Origin: Galerina marginata
Taxonomy: Eukaryota; Basidiomycota; Agaricomycetes; Agaricales; Galerinaceae
DNA: 64,000 bases
Assembly (NCBI GenBank): GCA_023014335.1
Contig: JAECYW010000010.1
Span: forward strand, 2,418,001-2,482,000
Direction of reading: 5' to 3'
Position 1 is the first letter of the stretch. Each line of letters starts with the position of its first letter. The notes beneath the pieces are model-generated. The model was given only the letters and a program-made list of their open reading frames with translations. It was not told the origin of the DNA and did not search any database. Positions 57,374 to 64,000 of the stretch are shown piece by piece. A program made the position numbers and the translations under genes.

Positions 57374-58368
57374 ATGCCAGATTTTACATTACCCAGCGAT
57401 GAATCCTCTCAAGCATCTCTCCCAGGAGCCGCAGATATCAAAAAAGGTCGAAAAGGCATGGGGTCGATTTGCATGGGATGTACGAAAACGGAGGAGCCAG
57501 GCTCAGGACATAAATTCCAGGTGTGCGCAAATGTGAATCTTGATCGAAAGATAACCTTGTCCCGTGCTTTGACTGACTTTTTACTAGTGTCGATGTTGTT
57601 ATTGTTCACGGGAGGTGAGCTAGGTTTTACTGCAAGCCGCTCAATACAACCGGCTAACTGTCGTCGAATGTTCGTTCCTTTGCAGTGCCAAAAGGCAGAT
57701 TGGTAAGGTTTCAATCGCCCTAACAAAACGTTGAATTTATACAAATATTTGACTTTTTAGGAATAAACATAAACTGCAATGCCACGGGCCCCCGAAAGGA
57801 CCTTTCGTCGCGTTATTCAAACGATCGGCTGAAATTGATTCAAGCCCAATGCAGGGCATGTTCCAAATCTGCGCTATCACATCGAAAGGTGTTCCAGTTG
57901 ACGAGAGTAGCTACGCTATCACCGCTCCAGGAGACGTCAGTGTCACGTTTGTGCGCGCGACAGGTGGAGCTGGCTTCCAAACTGTCGAGATTTTTGGCAC
58001 GGTATCACAAGAGGCTCTCGATTTTTGCAAGCGTACCCAAGAACTTGAGGTTCCTCTTGGTTCAATGGCGGGGTACACGCTCAAAGAGCCGCAATCTGTC
58101 ATCGAGTGCGTATATTTACTTTACTGCGGTGATTACTATTTTTCGAGACTGACACCACTTTGGCAGCTCAATCAATATGATGATCGAACATGATACTGCC
58201 AATGAATGGCTCTTGCGAATGTCGATGCACAAGAAGGACAAACAGATAATCCGGGATGCGGTTGACACAGATATGCGGGGGGTAGGTCGGTTTGTGAACC
58301 AGAAAGCAAATCGGCGCCTTGCGTTGCTTAGGGAAGGGTATGTCACGGAGAAGCAGCAGAGGACGTAG
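57374..58368 (+). CDS. MYND zinc-finger protein, 249 aa
   Basis: Five exons: 57374-57532, 57588-57614 (27 nt), 57686-57702 (17 nt), 57761-58105 and 58167-58368. Together they give 250 codons with consistent phase. The finger is complete and canonical: C33-x2-C36, C51-x2-C54, C59-x3-C63, H71-x3-C75 (CMGC, CANC, YCSREC, WNKHKLQC). The two micro-exons carry CRCCYCSRE and CQKADW, so the finger exists only after splicing both. The C-terminal 170 residues include QSVIEDSINMMIEHD and a basic end EKQQRT; no enzyme domain is seen. This is a short, finger-first MYND protein, unlike the 508-residue one at 17995-19734. Confidence 0.83.
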
Positions 58369-58890
58369 ATAAAACTAGCACGGGCGTTCTGACGAGGTAG
58401 ACACGAAATATTTGTTGAATTGTTGGAGGACTTTCGGTATGAAAAAATGGTTAGGATATTGAGAGGCACTCAAAATCGGTCGCCTAACCAGCACCAATCG
58501 TCACCTTAAGAGTTACAGCGCATATTGATACTCGTCCGAGGTTAAACGTTCAATCGGGCGTGTGGAAGTCCATAGGTTAGGACGACCAAAGCCCACGGAC
58601 AAACATGGAAGTTTCCTGGAAAAGTAGATTCATGTATTCCTGATTCACCATCGCGACGACGAAGAGAAGGACGCGCATTTATACAGAAAACCATAGGTAA
58701 CAACTCCAGGAAACCTTAATGATTTAATTAAAGGAAGCAACAACGAAGTGAAAAATGAGGTTTTCTAGAGTGTGTGCTAAGTAGAATCTATGAATTTCAC
58801 GTACAGTAGTATCACTTCCATCTAATCGCCTCTCAGCCTTCTCTAAACAGATCGTTCGTTGTAACTCTTGACTCTCGATCTATCAATTGG
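58369..58890. other. Convergent intergenic region
   Basis: It lies between the plus-strand MYND gene and the minus-strand gene ending at 58891. If the minus-strand gene uses a further intron (donor GTATGT), its stop moves into this region, near 58833. Confidence 0.45.
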
Positions 58891-60405
58891 CTAAACGAAT
58901 GAGAACGACAAAGCGCATACAAGGGGAACGAACACATACCGTTTTTTCAGCATGGCCACATGCTTCTCGGTCACTATACGAGAAGTCGCGTCTTCAACCT
59001 CCTCGTAGGAAGGCTCATAGATTTCTCCAGGAAAGAAGGGTGTTCGCCGTGGGATATGGGACGTACTACAAAGCGGAAAAATTATTCAGAACGATAGTAA
59101 AGTTTTTTTTTGATAGAACACCGTACCTTTTAGCTAGCAAAGCGAGAGCTTTGAATCCTCGTGCTTCAATTCTTTTGACGGTATCGGCTTCCTCTTTGAA
59201 TTTGTCTCGACATTGGTTGGCGAAGTGAAGCGCCGTTTCCCAGTCCTTAGTCAAAGTTCGGCTTAGGAATATGGAAGAACTCTACATGCTCACGTCAGAA
59301 TGCGTTAGTGTATACAAGTATTCCCAAAGCTCTGCACTCACCTCCGGGTTATTGATATTATTCCTGAAGCTGCTTTTTTTCGTGATAACCCTCAACGAGG
59401 CGATATACCCGTTAAACAAAATCCCGAATATCTTGTTGGTCACTGAGAGAGAGAGAGAAAGACAATTAAACTGGGTCGAAAGTTATACGAAGCAACTGAC
59501 CTTCGATTATGTCTGTGCAAACATGTTCTCTGCTCGGACCGACGGACAGAGTTTCGTCGTTGAAGAAGGTTTGCGTGTTCGGGTCGTATTTGAAGAATTT
59601 GAACGTTGTGAAATCTGAGAGAAGGCCGTGGACTTTTAGGTTATTTAGGTCGTATTTGGAGTTTCTTTTAACAGCGGCTTGGAGAAGGTTGAGTATCGTG
59701 GATGATATGAAATGGTTTCAAATGAAGCTCACAGAGGATCGCGAGGAACAGTTGAGCGACGTAATTGGAGAATGGCACTCCCGTAAGAAGGTGCTTGAGC
59801 TCGACGACGAGGAACAAGGTCCTTCCGATGAAGAATACCTACCAATGTTTATTATTAAAGCGGAGACTCGAGAAACTGAGAACCGAACTCACTTCATGTT
59901 CGACTTTTCCTCCACTCGATTCCAGAGTAGGTTCTTCCGGCATGTCAGTTATTCGACCACGAAAAAGTGCAATAAGGGGTATTAGAAACTGAGTAACCAG
60001 ATTAAGTCCAGCATGACAGGGACGACTTAAAAGCTCCACAAAACATACCGGTTCCAAGAGGCGAAGTGTGCCATCGTTTGTCATTTGACTCCCCTTCTCA
60101 CCGTACACATCCATCCACGGCCATGCGCCCATAGTGAGTCGAGTATGGAACGAAAGGGGAAGATCGTAGCTTGGAGTTTTGTCGGTGGGGAGAATGATCA
60201 TTGTGGTTAGGTAGTCGTTTACGAGTGGAGGATTGAACTTTGCTCCGTGGTCGAACACGAAATCTTCCCAATTTACGGCGGATAATGAGGATGTTGTCTG
60301 ATTGATTTGCTCTTCGGCGATTAACGCGGTCAACACGGGGTGAAGGCTGTCTGGAAGACTTGGGTCTGCTAGGAATTCGCGGAGTTCAGCTATGGTAGTC
60401 GGCAT
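58891..60405 (-). CDS. Seven-exon protein of unknown function with an ExK motif, about 388 aa
   Basis: Exons: 60405-60049, 59988-59893, 59838-59733, 59677-59501, 59442-59342, 59281-59127 and 59065-58891. Introns are 53-62 nt and the phases are consistent throughout (389 codons). It begins MPTTIAELREFLADPSLP. The middle carries VFFIGRTLFLVVELKHLL with a strand ending in E-x-K, then VAQLFLAILSAVKRN and VHGLLSDFTTFKFFKYDP. This resembles a large group of uncharacterised mushroom proteins that look PD-(D/E)XK-like, but no catalytic claim is made. The (CT)n run before exon 5 is a splice-site pyrimidine tract. The last exon could be split by an intron with a perfect GTATGT donor, giving a different C-terminus. 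Confidence 0.7.
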
Positions 60406-60789
60406 TGTGTAGGATGTGGAGCGGTAATGAGAGTAGTCGTAGTCAGTTGAGCGTCTTATTAAGGTATCAACCTCCTTTCTTTACCTATGACCAGACACTC
60501 AGACTTCAAATGTCTTACCCTCCCCTTGTAAAGGGCAAATTCTACCATAAGATAAACAGTGTGATGACATTCAAAGTATGCATAATAGATATATTTTTGA
60601 GCTTAACGATATTTGAAGTGTTCTAAGATTCACAAGGAGGGAAAACCCTAAGATGTGGACAGTGATAGATCGCCGAAGCTACTCTTGCATGTCTCGGATT
60701 ACCGGGGGCATGTGTGCAGACCAACTGTTTTAAATTTAAGGTCTCTCGTGGCGGTCGAACAGGGTACGGGTTATCGTGTGGTAGGGCGG
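60406..60789. other. 5' flank of the minus-strand gene
   Basis: Promoter side of the gene ending at 60405, up to R8. No further feature seen. Confidence 0.4.
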
Positions 60790-63430
60790 GCGAAGGTGAT
60801 TTGGGAATAGCCCTAGGGGCGCGTCGCGTCATCGCGTCAGTCACGTGTTTCCTGTTGAGATATTTTTTCTCGTCTTCCCACCTCGCACCCTCTCCACTCC
60901 ACCATCCGCTTTTCTTTGTCTGTTTTCCGCGTATAATTCTCTTTCGATCCTTTACGGCATGCCGGATCTACTCATGGCCTCAATTCTCTGGGAATCTTCG
61001 ACGCCTTGACGGTCCCAACGACTCGTGCGATGCCGCACATTTCGCATTTTGCTACACGTTTTCTAGGTCTCCTAGATGTTGTAGCGCGAGTTCTTTGGTT
61101 TGGGTGAGCAAAGAAGCTTCTCGGGTTTAACTCCCTTGCTGATCTTCTCTCGGAACTTCAGTTCGTGTTATCACAAACGGCCTTTTCTGGCCTGCGGTTA
61201 CAAACGCCCCGATCTCGCTTCGTCATTGGAATGAGAACACGAGCTAGTGAAGGAACGAGTGATTAGGTACGTGCCTCCTAGTCTCTTTGTTCTCTGAAGT
61301 CGAAGCTGAACACGCTCTGTCGTCCTGAAGGTTCCTGTTTGGGCTCACGCTTCACGTCTCAAGATGGACTCTTCCCCCGATCCTTGAGCTGCAAGCACAC
61401 AATTACCACGTTCTAAGCTTGTTTTCCACCCCACTGGTTAAGCTGCGGCCATCGCCTTGTTGGCTCTCTTATTCTGCGACGGGAAATCGAGCCCTACCCA
61501 CTTCTCGACCCCTCCTTTGAGCATCTGCTACGCATCTATGCCGCCATTACAACGCCTATTATGTTGGACGTTCTTAGATCCGAGCCCGAAACTTTCCTCG
61601 ACACACGCAGACAAGAATTTGGGAGAAGTTATCCTTGCTACAACCGATTCTGCGCGTCGTGGCTCACGTTCTCGACCTTTTACACCTCTAGAGCCGACCT
61701 TCACTCAGGACGACAATCATCCGACATTTAGGGAACAAGACCTGTCGAATCTCACGAGGCACCTGGGGTCGACTTCATGTCTTTCCCAAACTTTGGCCCT
61801 TGTAATTGCCGCCTCTGCCTCCGCGTCGATTTCCTTTACATCCACTTGCCCCATCCTCGTCAAACTTCAGACATGTCGCTCGTATCAACTCCTTCATTTG
61901 TCAGAGCATTCGCTACCAACTAAGGGGCAGCTTACGCACGGTGAAGTCTCCCCGCCGGCGAAGACCACGTTCGACGTCGGGCTAAATCTGAAATTTGGGA
62001 CATTGGCCCTTTGCAGCCCGTATCGTGTAGTTCACAGGTTGGGATTCCCTTTCGAACCAGATTATGGGCGCCGATGGGTCGTGTTGGTGTCGGGAAGTCA
62101 GCAAATAATAAGGGAAAGGGCGAAGACGTTGTCTTAGCAGGGCTTCATCTCCATCCCACACTCTCAGCTTCAACGATGTTTGCCCGACCTCGACCAAGTA
62201 GGCGGGACTATGCGTATATATGCGCCTCCAAACCTTCCCGGACCGACGTTCATTCACTCCCTCAATACCAGAACCCTGCCTCCGTTCTTCCCAGTGCGGC
62301 ATGACGACGCCTTCAACTACGAATGTTGGCTATTTAGAGAGCACGAATGGCTCCGGCTTGCTCATAGCTCAACACCTTCCATCGTGTCCAACCTTCTCCT
62401 CACTCTCCACCGACATCGGTTTGGCTTGGCACAAAACATCTAACCTTCACGCTGATGCGCGACGACGCTCTCCCCGCTATTCTCTCCGCCTCCGCTCATG
62501 CGCCCGAAGAAGCGTTCTACACGAATGTCATTCAAACCTGTTCGCTGTGGGTTAGGGCACCGGGTTCACGGCCCCTGGAAGATGAAGGTTCTGCTGGAGG
62601 ATATCGGTGGGGGCATGCAAGGCTGGTGTTAGACGTGTGACCGATGGGCATGGAATCGCCGTGGATATGGGATTGGAATCTACGTTCGCAAGAGAGGAGA
62701 AGGAGGTGTTGTTTCCCGGAACCTCCGGCCCGTAGCGGTGCCTGGATTTAGGTGAAGTTTTCACGTTCTGAAAACCTATATCCCGCCTCCGGTTCGTCAG
62801 CGTGATCCACCTCGCCAGCGTCGGCCTTGGTGGTTCGCCCATCGGAATCAACGTACCCGGCCTCATCTTTCTCGACTTTTGCGTTCCAACTAGCATTTTC
62901 GCCTGTTAATGTTCGCACCTCGTCATCACTCTCGACTTCCATTCCTCAGGGCGATCTTCTTTGCTATCATCGGCCTCGTTGGAGCGCACATCGAAGACCA
63001 CGTACCCGCCAGCTCCTCTCTCGACTTTCACGTTTTGGGCGCCGTCTTCGCCTTTGACTATTCACGCCACGTCATCACTGCCTCAAGTACTTGGGCCGGG
63101 GCTGTACCTGCGATCGAGCTGCATAGGTGTTTAGTTATCAACGACTGCTACTCGTAAACCCTCTCTCGACATCTTGTCTTCGCCACCTTAGACCTGGGAG
63201 TCGAGAAACCATCCGTCGATGATGTTATCGCGGCATATTTGTGGCTGCCCTATCTAAACGTTCGACTCGTACGAACTCGTACGATTGATCACGCCGATGC
63301 TGCTTCCAGTGTGGAGGAGTCGACGAAAACCTCTGAGCATGGAAATTTAGACCCAGGAGCGGGGACGGCGGGTCTACGTTCGTCTAGACGATATTCCTCG
63401 CGGTCGTCGTTTATAATAGTTCATTGATCG
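60790..63430 (+). repeat. Dispersed repeat family R, copy R8
   Basis: ATTTGGGAATA, GGGGCGCGTCGCGTCATCG and CACGTG (60816-60849), a pyrimidine-rich leader, CTCTTTCGATCCTTTACGG, ATGCCGGATCTACTC, then a GTGAGCAAA donor-like site. The intron-like element is at 61267-61330 (acceptor CTGAAG). This copy shows the intact site corresponding to the transposon position in R4. Open frames downstream (61457-62137) differ in frame from those of R5. Confidence 0.55.
60816..60849 (+). promoter_or_regulatory. GC palindrome plus CACGTG, R8
   Basis: GGGGCGCGTCGCGTCATCG followed by CAGTCACGTG; same block as in R1-R5. Confidence 0.45.
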
Positions 63431-63589
63431 AATTCGACGTACCCACCGTTACCCCTTCGATTTTCAGTCTTTGAGGCTTTTGTAGCTTTCGCCTGTCCTC
63501 TGCTGGAATTTGGACGTTTTCATCAAGCATTATCAGCGGAAATACGAACAGGTATGCTCTCCATGCATCACAACATCCGTTTCTAATCT

Positions 63590-64000
63590 TCTCTAAGGAA
63601 TATAGGTCGTATTTTGACAGCCGCCTTTCCTGGACCTGCGATTCTTCTGACGTTAAAAGACTTACAAACGCGCTGATCTCGTGCATATTGTCATTGGATT
63701 GGGAACACGATGGGGTGGACGAATGAATGACTAGGTACGTGCCTTCTGGTTCCTTCCTCTGAAGATAAAGCCGAACACGGTTCCTCGTTCTGTAGCTTGC
63801 CGTTAGTACCACTCTTTCCACTGCAAGGCCACTGCATGGCCTATTCTTAACTCCAGCCACGCAGCTAAGTTCTGCATTCCCGTCATGTCCGCCGATGTCC
63901 CGACCGCCACCTTCTTTAAGCCCTAGCCCCGCAAATTAATCGCCATCACCACCATCTACAATCGCCACATCGATTCGTCTGGCTCCGTGCCTCGAAATAG
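63590..64000 (+). repeat. Dispersed repeat family R, copy R9 (runs off the window)
   Basis: It starts inside the unit at TCTAATCTTCTCTAAGGA. The intron-like element is at 63735-63795 (GTACGTG to TTCTGTAG), followed by CGCCACATCGATTCGTCTGG. It lacks the promoter-like block and lies in tandem behind R8. Confidence 0.52.

Noticed and set aside
59444..59462. GA-dinucleotide microsatellite
   Set aside because: On the minus strand it is the CT-rich tract before a splice acceptor of the gene ending at 60405.
1..64000. rRNA or tRNA genes
   Set aside because: No convincing cloverleaf with A and B boxes or rRNA core sequence was seen by eye; a tRNA scan would be the decisive test.

Overview
The window looks like a repeat-rich, gene-poor accessory region from a filamentous basidiomycete, probably an Agaricomycete. 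The support is many short phase-consistent GT-AG introns (about 46-65 nt, branch motifs CTAAC/CTGAC), a NACHT NTPase with the fungal INGGxF N-terminus, a cellobiose-dehydrogenase-type cytochrome domain, MYND proteins, a UstYa-like protein and several TA-flanked miniature transposons. No rRNA, tRNA or CRISPR was seen. All gene models were built by hand from splice signals and frame. All names rest on motif recall, not searches.

Layout. 1-1870: 3' end of a UBE3C/Hul5-type HECT ubiquitin ligase (copy A). 2.3-7.7 kb: two members (R1, R2) of a dispersed repeat family with a promoter-like 5' block. 8.2-12.2 kb: a NACHT gene cut by a 1380-bp element with subterminal repeats. 12.6-17.7 kb: R3 with an internal 1.15-kb tandem expansion and a truncated duplicate of a cytochrome gene. 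18.0-19.7 kb: five-exon MYND protein (minus strand). 21.3-25.6 kb: R4, carrying two miniature transposons, then the fuller cytochrome gene. 25.9-33.9 kb and 38.6-45.0 kb: two copies of a module R - HECT ligase (copies B, C) - Q segment. 34.0-36.5 kb: two divergent paralogous small proteins around repeated promoter modules. 45.2-50.1 kb: a nuclease-like pseudogene fragment, a UstYa-like (DUF3328) gene and a multi-exon secreted repeat-protein gene. 51-57 kb: two copies (S1 broken, S2 intact) of a small unknown gene and a PD-(D/E)XK-like gene. 57.4-60.4 kb: a second MYND protein and a seven-exon unknown gene. 60.8-64 kb: R8 and R9.

The most interesting locus is 45.6-50.1 kb. The gene at 48706-50099 appears to have 17 exons: a signal-peptide exon followed by alternating 27- and 24-nt micro-exons, all joined in phase 1. 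They encode eight near-identical GIKFEYGR blocks with acidic spacers. About 2 kb away, in divergent orientation, is a UstYa-like gene with two HxxHC motifs. UstYa-family proteins act on repeat-containing secreted precursors in fungal ribosomal peptide (dikaritin) pathways, so this pair is a candidate new fungal RiPP locus. The lack of dibasic Kex2 sites and the micro-exon architecture set it apart from the examples I know. The function is inference.
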